A stretch of DNA of 64,000 bases. It comes from Methylomonas sp. LL1. GTDB lineage: Bacteria > Pseudomonadota > Gammaproteobacteria > Methylococcales > Methylomonadaceae. The stretch lies in NCBI RefSeq assembly GCF_015711015.1, contig NZ_CP064653.1:1612001-1676000 (forward strand), read 5' to 3'. Made by a program: the position numbers and the translations under genes. The notes under the pieces were generated by a model, which ran no database searches, was not told the DNA's origin, and worked only from the letters and a program-made list of their open reading frames with translations. The first letter of the stretch is position 1. Each line of letters begins with the position of its first letter. Positions 1-8,734 of the stretch are shown here, in pieces.

Positions 1-740
1 AACCGCGCAAGCAGCGTCCCAGCGAAGCCTTGATCCGGGACAAGGTCCATTCCTTGTTGCAACTGGTGCAACTGGACTGGCTGCACGACCGTTTTCCGGA
101 TCAACTGTCCGGCGGCCAGCGCCAGCGTATTGCCCTGGCGCGCGCTTTGGCGGTCGAACCGTCTGTGCTGCTGCTGGACGAACCCTTCGGCGCGCTGGAT
201 GCCAGCGTGCGCAAGGACTTACGCCAATGGTTGCGGCATTTGCATCACGAACTGAATGTCACCAGCATCTTCGTCACCCACGATCAGGAGGAAGCCATGG
301 AGGTGGCCAGTCAGATCGTGGTGCTTAATCACGGCAAGATCGAACAAAAAGGCACGCCCAGCGAGATTTACGATCAGCCTCAGAGCGATTTCGTGTCGCG
401 TTTCATCGGCCAGACCAATGTCTTTCATATCGAAGACGACGATCACAGCTGGCTGAAAAGTACCGGCATTATCGTTGACGATCCCAAGGGCATCGTCGCC
501 CATGTCCGTCCGCACAACATCAGTGTCGAGAAAACCGCCGATCCGGCCAATTCACCGGTGTACCTGAAGGATTGGCAACACCTCGGAGGCACCATCAGAC
601 TGGAACTCAATCGCGACGGTCATAATGGCGCGGCAACCACCATTTATGCGGAAATGCCCAACGAGCAATTCAAGGAACTGGCACTGAAAAAAGGCGAGCA
701 CGTCAATCTGCGTTTCAAACATGCGCATTGGTTCAATTGA
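1..740 (+). CDS. cysA: Sulfate/thiosulfate ABC transporter ATP-binding protein CysA (3' part)
   Basis: The gene enters from the left edge; its reading frame is open from base 3, so the N-terminus with Walker A is outside the window. Visible are the ABC signature LSGGQRQR, Walker B ([12 protein letters not shown]), the H-loop ([11 protein letters not shown]) and a C-terminal TOBE-like regulatory region. The protein is the cytoplasmic ATPase of the sulfate/thiosulfate importer that feeds cysteine synthesis. A CysB-type regulator follows after 31 bases, a common cys gene order. The family call rests on the KQRPSEA stretch and the CysA-like spacing; another sugar- or anion-type importer ATPase is possible but less likely. 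Confidence 0.88.
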   Translation, partial: PRKQRPSEALIRDKVHSLLQLVQLDWLHDRFPDQLSGGQRQRIALARALAVEPSVLLLDEPFGALDASVRKDLRQWLRHLHHELNVTSIFVTHDQEEAMEVASQIVVLNHGKIEQKGTPSEIYDQPQSDFVSRFIGQTNVFHIEDDDHSWLKSTGIIVDDPKGIVAHVRPHNISVEKTADPANSPVYLKDWQHLGGTIRLELNRDGHNGAATTIYAEMPNEQFKELALKKGEHVNLRFKHAHWFN

Positions 741-771
741 GTGCCACTTACACAACAAGGAAAATCAGACA

Positions 772-1677
772 ATGAATTTCAGCCAACTTGAACTGATGCG
801 TTTTTTGCAGGAAACGGATTTCAATCTATCGAAGGCCGGTGAGAAACTGAAAATCGTCCAATCAGCGGCCAGCCGGCAAATCCTGATGCTTGAAGAAGAA
901 CTCGGAGGACCGTTGTTATTGCGTGCCGGTAAGAAAATCGCCGGCTTCACGCCGTTAGGTCTGAGACTAATGGAAGAAGTCGACAACATCGACCTGTCAC
1001 GGCGTAATATCCTCACCATAGCCAACGACTATCGTCAACAGCGCAACGGTACGTTACACGTTGCCACCACCCACACCCAGGCAAAATATTTGCTGCCGGC
1101 ACCTATCACCAAATTTCGCCAACAATATCCGCAGATCAAGATTTACATGGTGCAATCATCACCCGGTGAGATCATCGATTTACTGCACCATCATCAGGCC
1201 GACATCGCCATTTGCACCGAGAAGCTGGATGTCGACGACAAACTGGTCATCACGCCCTGTTATGACTGGCACCACATCGCCATCGTGCCTCACAATCACC
1301 CGCTGACCAGCGGAGAATTGACATTCGAACGTCTAGCGTCGTTCCCGCTACTCACCTATTCGCCCGGCTATACCGGACGCTCTAACATCGAAAAGGCGTT
1401 CCAAAACGCCAGACAGACACTGGATGTGATTCTGTCGGCCGCCGATTCTGATGTGATTAAAACCTATGTCAGACTGGGACTGGGTGTCGGTATCATTGCC
1501 GCCACCTCATACGAGGCCGATAGCGACGGCGACTTAGTTGCGTTGAACCTGTCGCACCTGATTCCACGCTCACGCACCAAAATCGCCTATTTAAAACAAC
1601 AGTATCTACCTTCTTACCTACAATACTTTATCGGCGAATTGCTGGCGGCCAGTAACCAATCCAACGCAAAGCCATAA
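772..1677 (+). CDS. LysR-type regulator, CysB/Cbl family
   Basis: A 301-residue LysR-type transcription factor with an N-terminal winged helix-turn-helix (about 1-60, containing SAASRQILMLEEELGGPLL) and a substrate-binding domain (about 90-290). The start MNFSQLELMRFL is preferred over the upstream in-frame start because it aligns with CysB proteins and has AAGGA upstream. CysB and Cbl activate sulfate assimilation genes in response to N-acetylserine or adenosine phosphosulfate. Its position directly after cysA supports a sulfur role. The stop codon lies inside a 7-base tandem repeat. CysB and Cbl cannot be separated from sequence alone. Confidence 0.88.
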   Translation: MNFSQLELMRFLQETDFNLSKAGEKLKIVQSAASRQILMLEEELGGPLLLRAGKKIAGFTPLGLRLMEEVDNIDLSRRNILTIANDYRQQRNGTLHVATTHTQAKYLLPAPITKFRQQYPQIKIYMVQSSPGEIIDLLHHHQADIAICTEKLDVDDKLVITPCYDWHHIAIVPHNHPLTSGELTFERLASFPLLTYSPGYTGRSNIEKAFQNARQTLDVILSAADSDVIKTYVRLGLGVGIIAATSYEADSDGDLVALNLSHLIPRSRTKIAYLKQQYLPSYLQYFIGELLAASNQSNAKP

Positions 1678-1698
1678 GCCATAAGCCATAAGCCATAG
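1671..1698 (+). repeat. 7-bp tandem repeat (GCCATAA x4)
   Basis: Four head-to-tail copies of GCCATAA (the last is GCCATAG) begin in the last codons of the CysB-like gene and run past its stop. The unit is not a multiple of three, but the stop lies in the first copy, so copy-number change would affect only the 3' UTR. The rest of the stretch to 1830 shows nothing recognisable. Confidence 0.8.
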
Positions 1699-1835
1699 AA
1701 TCGCAACAACCTGCATACCAAGGCTAGCGCCAACGGGACAGTACGATGCCTAGCGAAGTCATTGGCTGCAATGGGCTTACCCGCTAAAACGGAAATCAAA
1801 ATTGTTCACGCCAGTTCGTGAGTTGATGCCACTAT

Positions 1836-1872
1836 AAAAAACCTCGGCAAGGATTAACAGGCTTAAACCGAG
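1836..1872 (-). terminator. Probable intrinsic terminator of the PepSY gene
   Basis: Read on the minus strand, CTCGG and CCGAG arms separated by about 20 bases are followed by GTTTTTT. It lies 60 bases downstream of the PepSY gene stop. The stem is short, so this is a moderate call. Confidence 0.5.
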
Positions 1873-1932
1873 TCATCACAACACCCACGAAACAACGTTA
1901 AACTTCAACTCCATAATTCGATATTAAAAACA

Positions 1933-3591
1933 TCAATTCCCGGTTTCTGTCGCAAGTTCATTGATCGCCGATCTATTGCCGACTTTGCGTTTTTTAGGCA
2001 TAAAGGTTCGTTTCAGCCTTTTCCAGCCAATGACAACAGAACTTGCTCCCAACACCAACCCCAACGATACCCAGACCAACATCCAAAGATCCCAAAGCGG
2101 CCGATAATATAACCAACCAAAGTCCCAGTGATGTAGAGCGGAATACAACCAACGAAAAACCCGCCGACTGCGATCCAGTTTATTCAACAATCGCCCATCT
2201 TGCGGATCGAGATAGACCAAGGTTCCGGCATCATCGTTAAATTCAGCGCGAATGACCGGTAGGGGTTTTTCGTTCACCCCTTGGTTATGCCGTGGATAAT
2301 AGTAACTATCATATTCATTGATTAACGTCTGTCCGGACACCCTATGATCCCCCGCCAAGCGTTTAACGGCATCCGATAACGCGGTTTCGCTAAGACGCGA
2401 AGAAACGCCTACGGGAGACAAAGGTAAACGTTGCCCATCGCGTGTATAAGCCTGCAATACTGCCTCGCCACCCAAACGAGTCCAAACTATTTCGACAATA
2501 TCAACGCTATTTTCTGTAAATGGCAGTTCACTTGGCCGCCAATCGCTCATCGCAGCCGGCAGTTCCGAGCCTAAATATCTTGACAGTTCTTCCCGTGAGT
2601 AATTAGCCGGAGAAAACCATTTCCATGGATTGGTCTCAATAAAGCCACTCGCCGCCCAGCTCAACGCAAAGCTGCCTCCGATCAACCCGGCCCAGAAATG
2701 CCACTTAAACCAGAATTCCCGGTAGGGTTGAGTACGCCCTTGCGAATAAGTCGGCTTACCGGCGAATCCCGGCCGCCAACGCAACCAGCCGATGATCAAG
2801 CCGCTCAATGTCGCTATGGCCGCTGTCAAGCCAGCCCAGGTTTGCACCTCGTGGCGGATGTGTCCGAACCCCAATGAATCCAGCGGTTTAAAGGTGTGCA
2901 ACCAATTACCCGCCCAATAAAATGCGCGCTGCCATCGGGTCGACGCATGCAGTATTTCTCCGGTGCGGGATGAGATCAGTAATTCGGTGTGGTCGTTCGC
3001 CTCAATCCGGTGAAACGGCCGCAAATTGTCCCGATTACGCAAGATGATCGGATACTCGACCGTTTCCACATACCGGATATCGGATTGATCCTTACCCTCA
3101 TGAGCCTGAAACCACTTTTCGGCAATCCCAACGGCTTGATCGGGAGAGGTTTCGCGAATAGTACCGTCAATTACCGACAGCGCAAACCGCAGACCTTTCA
3201 CATCCTCAATTAACCAAATCGGTTCGCCGGCCAAACGCACCAGCCTGGCATCGGCAATGGCATCGGGAAGTGGAGAAGCTTTCCGGTGATCTGCCGATTC
3301 AGGGTGACCATGCGTTTCACTCGGTTCTTGTTTCGGTTTGCGCGCCATGGCCGCCAATTTGCGCTGCTCGCTACTGGCTCGCCAAACTTCCCCCAAGCTC
3401 AACCAACCTCCATGTGGCGCCAAGGTTTCGCCGTATGCCAATTGCTGGGTTCGATTTTGCGTGGTCGGCGCGGAATACATGATAACCAGGCCGGTTAACA
3501 GCCAGATAAACATGAATAATCCCAATACCACCCCTAGCCAACGATGAGTTTGGTACAGCAGCCAGTTCAAAACTTTCATTGTCACCTTCAT
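1933..3591 (-). CDS. PepSY-associated transmembrane protein (PiuB-like)
   Basis: A 552-residue inner-membrane protein. It has an N-terminal membrane segment (RWLGVVLGLFMFIWLLTGLV), periplasmic PepSY-like regions, internal membrane segments near residues 245-265 and 295-315, and a C-terminal segment (LWMLVWVSLGLVLGASSVV). This architecture is that of PepSY-TM proteins, often iron-regulated and found beside TonB-dependent receptors; some are reductases or accessory factors for siderophore use. Members this large are normal. A second in-frame ATG four codons in (3579) has a closer AAGGTG and may be the real start. Substrate is unknown. The neighbouring receptors suggest a role in metal or ligand uptake, which is an inference. 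Confidence 0.8.
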   Translation of the reverse strand: MKVTMKVLNWLLYQTHRWLGVVLGLFMFIWLLTGLVIMYSAPTTQNRTQQLAYGETLAPHGGWLSLGEVWRASSEQRKLAAMARKPKQEPSETHGHPESADHRKASPLPDAIADARLVRLAGEPIWLIEDVKGLRFALSVIDGTIRETSPDQAVGIAEKWFQAHEGKDQSDIRYVETVEYPIILRNRDNLRPFHRIEANDHTELLISSRTGEILHASTRWQRAFYWAGNWLHTFKPLDSLGFGHIRHEVQTWAGLTAAIATLSGLIIGWLRWRPGFAGKPTYSQGRTQPYREFWFKWHFWAGLIGGSFALSWAASGFIETNPWKWFSPANYSREELSRYLGSELPAAMSDWRPSELPFTENSVDIVEIVWTRLGGEAVLQAYTRDGQRLPLSPVGVSSRLSETALSDAVKRLAGDHRVSGQTLINEYDSYYYPRHNQGVNEKPLPVIRAEFNDDAGTLVYLDPQDGRLLNKLDRSRRVFRWLYSALHHWDFGWLYYRPLWDLWMLVWVSLGLVLGASSVVIGWKRLKRTFMPKKRKVGNRSAINELATETGN

Positions 3592-3718
3592 ATGAAAACG
3601 CCTAAAACCACAAAATAATTAATAAAAAATACCCGCGGACCCGCCTCTCAGTCGGTTCAAAAGCATGATTTCGAATGAGATCTAGATAAGGTTTGAAGCA
3701 ATCCCCCCCTGCGCGCGC

Positions 3719-3752
3719 AAAAAAAAGCGGGTTTTACACCGTCAAACCCGCT
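3719..3752 (-). terminator. Intrinsic terminator, minus strand
   Basis: A perfect 9-bp stem (AGCGGGTTT/AAACCCGCT, 9-base loop) is followed on the minus strand by a run of T. It would end transcripts of the small secreted protein gene at 3891-4085. The remainder of 3592-3890 contains no gene that can be supported. Confidence 0.8.
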
Positions 3753-3890
3753 GAGAGCACCACGAAAGTTGGTTTAAATCATTCGGTTAAATACCTATAT
3801 CAATCATATGACTCCTGACTGACGTAACTGTCTCGGCCACGGCATCAGTCGCAGGCATGATCATTGCCAACATAGGCAATGCCAAGCCTG

Positions 3891-4085
3891 TCAACGTTGG
3901 ACTCCGCACGCTGCCGCCCTATCAATCCGCTTGTATTCGAGGTCTGTTTTGCATTGACTGACAGCCATCCCGAAATCAATGGGGCTATCCCGCGTGGTCC
4001 ATTCATCAACCGCAAAGGCCCGATCCGTAATAGCCAATAAAAGTCCGCCTAACACACAGGCTAATAAGTCACGTTGTATCGTCAT
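3891..4085 (-). CDS. Small secreted protein of unknown function
   Basis: A 64-residue ORF with a hydrophobic N-terminal signal-like segment (LLACVLGGLLLAITDRAFA) followed by a short mature part containing two cysteines. Support comes from a near-perfect ribosome binding site (AGGAGG, 6 bases before the ATG) and a downstream terminator. The family is not recognised. Cleavage after RAFA would leave about 40 residues, so this could be a small periplasmic accessory protein for the adjacent PepSY protein. Confidence 0.6.
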   Translation of the reverse strand: MTIQRDLLACVLGGLLLAITDRAFAVDEWTTRDSPIDFGMAVSQCKTDLEYKRIDRAAACGVQR

Positions 4086-4266
4086 TTAGCGCCTCCTAGT
4101 CAATGAGTATCGACACACCTGTAAAACAGGATTCTTGAAAAAGAATGTGCTTATCGCCTATAGCGTTGTATCGCGATACCGAAATCAGCGGCACATTCTT
4201 CAACTCGGGAAATTAATTTTGGTATCCCGCCAAAGCAGTTTGCTTGCTCTGTTCAATCAACACCGA

Positions 4267-4731
4267 TCAATGCTTTTTATCGGCGTCGGATTTCGGCGCG
4301 GGCGGCTCGATTTTAGTCAAAGCGCCACCCTCGGCTTCGTAGTCTTGCGCACCGATAGCACCCACGACTTTAAAACCTTTTTCAGCCAGAAAATCGGCGG
4401 TTTTTCCGGCCCGGCCGGCATGATTGGATACGGTGACCAACTTGCGATCGCCAGGAATAAAACTCAAGCCTTTCTCGATGTCCTTGCTCTGAATACTCAG
4501 GTAAACCGGAAACCCACCGATTTTGCTGAGCTCATCCGGACGGCGCACATCGACAATGACCAACTCGGTGGGTTTGGCAAGCAGTTCATCGACTTGGGCG
4601 CGATTTAACTTGGGCGTTTTGGCGGTGTAAGGATGGGCTTCGGCAGCGGGTTTCGCATCGCCGTGTTCGGCGGCAATCACTGTGGATGTGGAAAAGATCA
4701 CGGTCAAAATAATTAATTTCAACAATTTCAT
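4267..4731 (-). CDS. Periplasmic rhodanese-like protein without catalytic Cys
   Basis: A 154-residue protein with a signal peptide (MKLLKLIILTVIFSTSTVIA) and one rhodanese domain: LNRAQVDELL, VIVDVRRPDE, and the loop VTVSNHAGRAGK. In active rhodaneses the last loop begins with Cys in a Cys-X4-Arg motif. Here residue 102 is Ser, with Arg at 107. It is therefore unlikely to transfer sulfane sulfur and may bind or scaffold instead. It lies upstream of the PepSY block and downstream of the redoxin/DsbD-like pair, all on the minus strand. The fold is clear; the function is not. Confidence 0.8.
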   Translation of the reverse strand: MKLLKLIILTVIFSTSTVIAAEHGDAKPAAEAHPYTAKTPKLNRAQVDELLAKPTELVIVDVRRPDELSKIGGFPVYLSIQSKDIEKGLSFIPGDRKLVTVSNHAGRAGKTADFLAEKGFKVVGAIGAQDYEAEGGALTKIEPPAPKSDADKKH

Positions 4732-5114
4732 GTAGGGTTCTCGAATATAAACGATGGAAATGTATCATCGAGTCATGTCAATACCAGGTATGGCATCCAC
4801 TCCTCGGCTAGAGGTTGCCGCACCATTGCGACAGTCCCGTCATATCCATTGCAGGGTTTATGCCATGAACCTAACACAAGGTATCAACCGGACCAAAGAT
4901 ACCGACACAGACACATATATAATTGATTTTAATGCACTTTATTTACGATTAACCGGTAGGCTTATGACAGAATCGTTTGATACAACTTGAGTAATACCGG
5001 AAAACCACACCGTAACTGTTTCCCTGGCAACAGCATAAAAACAACCGCTGCCCTGCTGACAGCATGAGTGAATCTTTAATCCGGCGATGCCTGCCGCCAA
5101 AATATTTCCCGCAT
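4732..5114. other. Non-coding stretch
   Basis: The 430-base gap between the rhodanese-like and redoxin genes is AT-rich towards 4900-4970. Apart from the terminator at its right end, I see no ORF with a binding site and no convincing repeat. Confidence 0.5.
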
Positions 5115-5148
5115 AAAAAAACCGTCGTCCCCATCAAGGAAACGACGG
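5115..5148 (-). terminator. Intrinsic terminator of the redoxin gene
   Basis: A stem CCGTCGT/ACGACGG, followed on the minus strand by TTTTTT, lies 15 bases beyond the redoxin stop codon. Confidence 0.8.
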
Positions 5149-5162
5149 CCATTATCGGTTAA

Positions 5163-5783
5163 TCAACCCGCATATTTCACAGTGCAGCCGTATGGTCTGG
5201 TGCTGGATTGATTAATGGATTTGCCCGCCGCCAATGCCTTCAACGCCGAGCTTATGTAATTTTCCGCCTTGGCAATATCGGCCTGATCGGCGGAAGGAAT
5301 GCTGTCTATGCCACCCTTGTAAAGCAACACGCCTTGCGGATCGATAATGAACAACTGCGGAGTATTGGTGGCCGCATACAACTTGCCAATCGAACCGGAC
5401 GGATCGAACACCGTGTTAGCCGGATGGGCATCCCGCTCGGCATTAAGTTTTTTCGCGGTTTCGGCATCGACAAAGCCTTGTTTGCCCGGCGCGGAAGAGA
5501 TGACTTGCAACCATACCACGCCCTGCTGCGCCGCTTGTTTTTGCAGATTGGGAATATTGCCCGATTCGTAATGCTTTTTGACGAATGGGCATTCGTGGTT
5601 GGTCCACTCCAGAATCACCGTTTTACCACGCAAATCGGCCAGATTGAGCGTGGTTCCATCGGCGGCGGCACCGGAAAACAAAGGCGCCGGCTGATTGACA
5701 ACCGGTTCGGCATAAGCCGCCAAGGAAAACAGCATCGTTAATAAACCGGCCCACAGCCGGCGCAAATAAAATTTAGCAAACAT
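5163..5783 (-). CDS. Exported redoxin-domain (AhpC/TSA-like) protein
   Basis: A 206-residue thioredoxin-fold protein with a signal peptide ending near LAAYA. The conserved stretch TNHECPFVKKHYESGN carries a single active-site-type Cys, and a second Cys sits in the C-terminal PYGCTVKYAG motif typical of this redoxin subgroup. It would act in the periplasm as a thiol oxidoreductase or peroxidase-like protein. It lies 94 bases downstream of the DsbD-like gene, which could supply reducing equivalents (inference). The ATG has AAGGAGC upstream. Partner and substrate are not known. Confidence 0.82.
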   Translation of the reverse strand: MFAKFYLRRLWAGLLTMLFSLAAYAEPVVNQPAPLFSGAAADGTTLNLADLRGKTVILEWTNHECPFVKKHYESGNIPNLQKQAAQQGVVWLQVISSAPGKQGFVDAETAKKLNAERDAHPANTVFDPSGSIGKLYAATNTPQLFIIDPQGVLLYKGGIDSIPSADQADIAKAENYISSALKALAAGKSINQSSTRPYGCTVKYAG

Positions 5784-5877
5784 AAAAGCTCCTTCGGATT
5801 GGAAAAAACACGGCTAAAGCCGTCAGACAACACTCAAACTTCTAAACTCCGAACTACATCATCTCCCCTCCTCCCGG

Positions 5878-8028
5878 TTACCGAATCGAATTATTGGCCG
5901 TAATATCCGCCGCCGTAAAAGCTTGAGTGACGATTTGCGCTGTAAGAATTTGCGGCAGAATGGCCGGCTTAGACCAACTACCCGGCGGATAATAGAGATA
6001 TAAAGGCACGCCGCTACGGCCAAACTCAGCCAGAAAGCGGGTGATTTCGGCGTCGCGATTGGTCCAGTCGCCTTTCAAATACGTGATGGATTTTGATTGT
6101 AGGGCCAGTTTTACTTCGGACTGATTCAGCGCCACGCGCTCGTTGACCAGACAACTGATACACCAAGCCGCCGTGAAGTTGACGAACACCGGCTTGCCTT
6201 CCGACCTAAGAGCATTCAAACGGGCGGTGCTGAAAGGCTCCCAATTCCGACTGTCAGTAACTTGTTCCTGAATAGCGGCTTGCGTGGAAGATGAGTCTTC
6301 CAGGCCTATGTAACTGCCATAAAGCACTGCCGCCAACAGCAGACTAGCAAATACACTGGAAACATGGCGGGCGCCGACAGCCGAATGTTTATTGATTTCG
6401 AAAAGCCAGCAAGCAAAACCGATAGCCACTATGCCGGCTAAGGCCACCGCAACCGCATTGGCGCCGGCCTGTTGCGTCAACACCCAGATCAACCAGGCAC
6501 TGGCGCCATACATCGGAAAGGCCAGGCCTTGTTTCAATCTATCCATCCACATTCCCGGCTTGGGTAGCGAGCGTTGCAACCACGGCCAATAACTCAGCAG
6601 CAAATAAGGCAGCGCCAAGCCCAACCCCAGACTCAGAAACACGCTCAACAAGGCGACCGGCGGTTGAGTCAGGGCAAAACCAATTGCCGCCCCCATGAAA
6701 GGCGCGGTGCAGGGCGTGGCAACCACGGTTGCCAATACGCCGGTAAAAAAACTGCCCGAATAACCGGAACGCCGCGCCAACGATGAACCCACACCCACAA
6801 TCGAACCACCGATACTGAACACGCCCGATAAGTTCAGCCCTACCGCAAACATCAAATAGGCAACACCCACCACAAACAGCGGCGACTGAAATTGGAAGCC
6901 CCAGCCAACTTGAGAACCGCCGGCTTTCAATCCAATCAACACCGCCGCCAACAAGGCAAAACTGGTCAATACTCCCGCTGTATAGAGCCAGCCATGTAAG
7001 CGTATCCGTTGGGAGGAATGGCCGGCATGGCTGACCAATGCCAAGGCTTTCATCGACAACACCGGAAACACGCACGGCATCAGATTCAAAATCACCCCGC
7101 CCAGCAAGGCCAGCACAATCGCCGATGGCACAGCCAATTCGGATTCAGCAGTTTCAGGCTGTGACGATACGTTGCTGGCCAAAATAGACCGGACTGTATA
7201 ACCCCGCGTGACAGTGTTAGTGCCATTGCTTTCGCTAATCGTCAAAACCCCGGTCAAGGTTTGGCCGGGACTGAGCGGCGCGTCGCCGGATTTCAGTTGT
7301 AATGAAATCCCATCGTTAAAGATTCGGCGCGGCTGTTGCGCACCATGTGAAACACGTCCCCACTCGTCCGGATAAAACCAGACGGCCGACGGTTGCGATG
7401 CCTGAAACTCATTACCCAACACCCGCAAGATCACACCATCCGGCTGCTGTATCAGCTCAAGCGGCCAGGGACTATCCGAGGGTAAGCGCGCCAGCGCCTG
7501 TTCGATCAAGGGACTGCCTGGCCCGGCATCCGAGTCCGGTGCCACGACCGGCAAAGCCAATTCAAGCTCGACTTCCTGAGGGATACAAGCCTCTTCACAG
7601 ACTAGCCATTTGGCGGTGGCTTTGATTGGTAAACGCGATCCCACCGCCAGATTGTCAGGCAACTTTACCGGCGTCAGTAAAGTCACCTCGTGCTGATAGC
7701 CATAGTTGACCACCGGTCCCAAGCTGATTCGCTCCGGTGTCGGCCATTGAATCAGCCCCACGATGGCGCCGTCCGGCAGCCCATAATCGATCTGGGTCGC
7801 CAAACCTGAATCGCCGGGATTCTTCCAATAAGTATGCCAATGCGGAATGATCAGTTGTTGGACGCCCAGCAGAATGTTATCTCCCGGATGCACGGCATCC
7901 ACGGAGGCAATCAACCGGGCCTTAACCTGCTCGGTCGCTGCTTGATCCGTGGCGGCAGCGGCCGGAAAGCTAATCCACCCCAACAGCCAGCAGACACTCA
8001 GAAAAAATTCGAACCTAAACATCATCAT
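5878..8028 (-). CDS. DsbD/ScsB-like thiol:disulfide interchange protein
   Basis: A 716-residue membrane protein with a signal peptide, a periplasmic N-terminal domain (about 30-280, containing HWHTYWKNPGDSG) and an eight-helix DsbD core. The core holds the paired cysteine motifs NLMPCVFPVL and VATPCTAPFM. A C-terminal periplasmic thioredoxin domain carries AAWCISC. Such proteins move electrons from cytosolic thioredoxin across the inner membrane to periplasmic thiol partners. The N-terminal domain resembles the ScsB-type DsbD group rather than classical DsbD. The adjacent redoxin and cytochrome genes are plausible clients. All redox cysteines are present. Confidence 0.87.
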   Translation of the reverse strand: MMMFRFEFFLSVCWLLGWISFPAAAATDQAATEQVKARLIASVDAVHPGDNILLGVQQLIIPHWHTYWKNPGDSGLATQIDYGLPDGAIVGLIQWPTPERISLGPVVNYGYQHEVTLLTPVKLPDNLAVGSRLPIKATAKWLVCEEACIPQEVELELALPVVAPDSDAGPGSPLIEQALARLPSDSPWPLELIQQPDGVILRVLGNEFQASQPSAVWFYPDEWGRVSHGAQQPRRIFNDGISLQLKSGDAPLSPGQTLTGVLTISESNGTNTVTRGYTVRSILASNVSSQPETAESELAVPSAIVLALLGGVILNLMPCVFPVLSMKALALVSHAGHSSQRIRLHGWLYTAGVLTSFALLAAVLIGLKAGGSQVGWGFQFQSPLFVVGVAYLMFAVGLNLSGVFSIGGSIVGVGSSLARRSGYSGSFFTGVLATVVATPCTAPFMGAAIGFALTQPPVALLSVFLSLGLGLALPYLLLSYWPWLQRSLPKPGMWMDRLKQGLAFPMYGASAWLIWVLTQQAGANAVAVALAGIVAIGFACWLFEINKHSAVGARHVSSVFASLLLAAVLYGSYIGLEDSSSTQAAIQEQVTDSRNWEPFSTARLNALRSEGKPVFVNFTAAWCISCLVNERVALNQSEVKLALQSKSITYLKGDWTNRDAEITRFLAEFGRSGVPLYLYYPPGSWSKPAILPQILTAQIVTQAFTAADITANNSIR

Positions 8029-8040
8029 TCCAGGACGGCC

Positions 8041-8586
8041 TTATTTGGCGCGTGGCTCGATCTTGTCGATACCGGCCAGCGCGCATTCTTCGTCGATTTT
8101 GGCACCGCCAACCCCAATCGCACCGATGATTTCATCGCCCACTTTCAACAACACGCCGCCGGGCCTGGCGTTGAAACGCGGGTTTTCGGCAATCTGTTTG
8201 GCGAAATCCTTGTCGCTTTCCTGCCGTTTAAACAATTCGCTGGTGGCGGTTTTGAAATTCAACGCCGTGATGGCCTTATTGGTGCTCGATAACACACCCC
8301 GCTCCGAGGTGCCGTCGGCGGCCAGTAACACTTTCAACACCCCAGCCGAATCGACGATGCTGACGCCGGCATGTTGATCCTTCTCCGAGCAGGCATCCAC
8401 CGCCGCCGTTGCCGCTTCGATGGCGGACTCCAACGTCGGCCCATGCGCGGCGGGTTGCGGCGGTTTTTTGGCCGCATCATTGCTGGGCGGTACTTGAGCC
8501 TCCGCACCGAAAGTCAGCGATGCGGAAAACAATGCAATCAAAGCGTGCCGCTTGTGGCGGAAACAGAAAACAGTTTTATTGACCAT
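8041..8586 (-). CDS. GlcG/HbpS-family (heme-binding-like) exported protein
   Basis: A 181-residue protein from the ATG at 8586. An upstream in-frame GTG would add 16 residues but gives a poorer signal peptide. After the signal (ending near FGAEA) comes a GlcG/HbpS domain: LESAIEAATAAVDAC, HAGVSIVDSAGVLKV, and the glycine-rich PGGVLLKVGDEIIGAIGVGGA. Members bind heme or cobalamin-like ligands or act as accessory proteins; few are characterised. It ends 12 bases before the DsbD-like gene, so the two are probably co-transcribed, downstream of a TonB receptor. Confidence 0.82.
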   Translation of the reverse strand: MVNKTVFCFRHKRHALIALFSASLTFGAEAQVPPSNDAAKKPPQPAAHGPTLESAIEAATAAVDACSEKDQHAGVSIVDSAGVLKVLLAADGTSERGVLSSTNKAITALNFKTATSELFKRQESDKDFAKQIAENPRFNARPGGVLLKVGDEIIGAIGVGGAKIDEECALAGIDKIEPRAK

Positions 8587-8734
8587 GTGATTTTTCAAAA
8601 ATAGTGAATTGGGTAATGCGCACCGATATTGCACGATGCGCGGTTAAGGACTTATATGAAAAGGAGCCGATTTTGCCCAAACCAACCGAAACGGCTGCCT
8701 TGAACAAACCCGGCTGGATCATCGTGGCAATACC

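Noticed and set aside
4135..4608. 157-codon plus-strand ORF opposite the rhodanese-like gene
   Set aside because: Antisense shadow; no binding site, and the minus-strand protein has a signal peptide and a recognisable domain.
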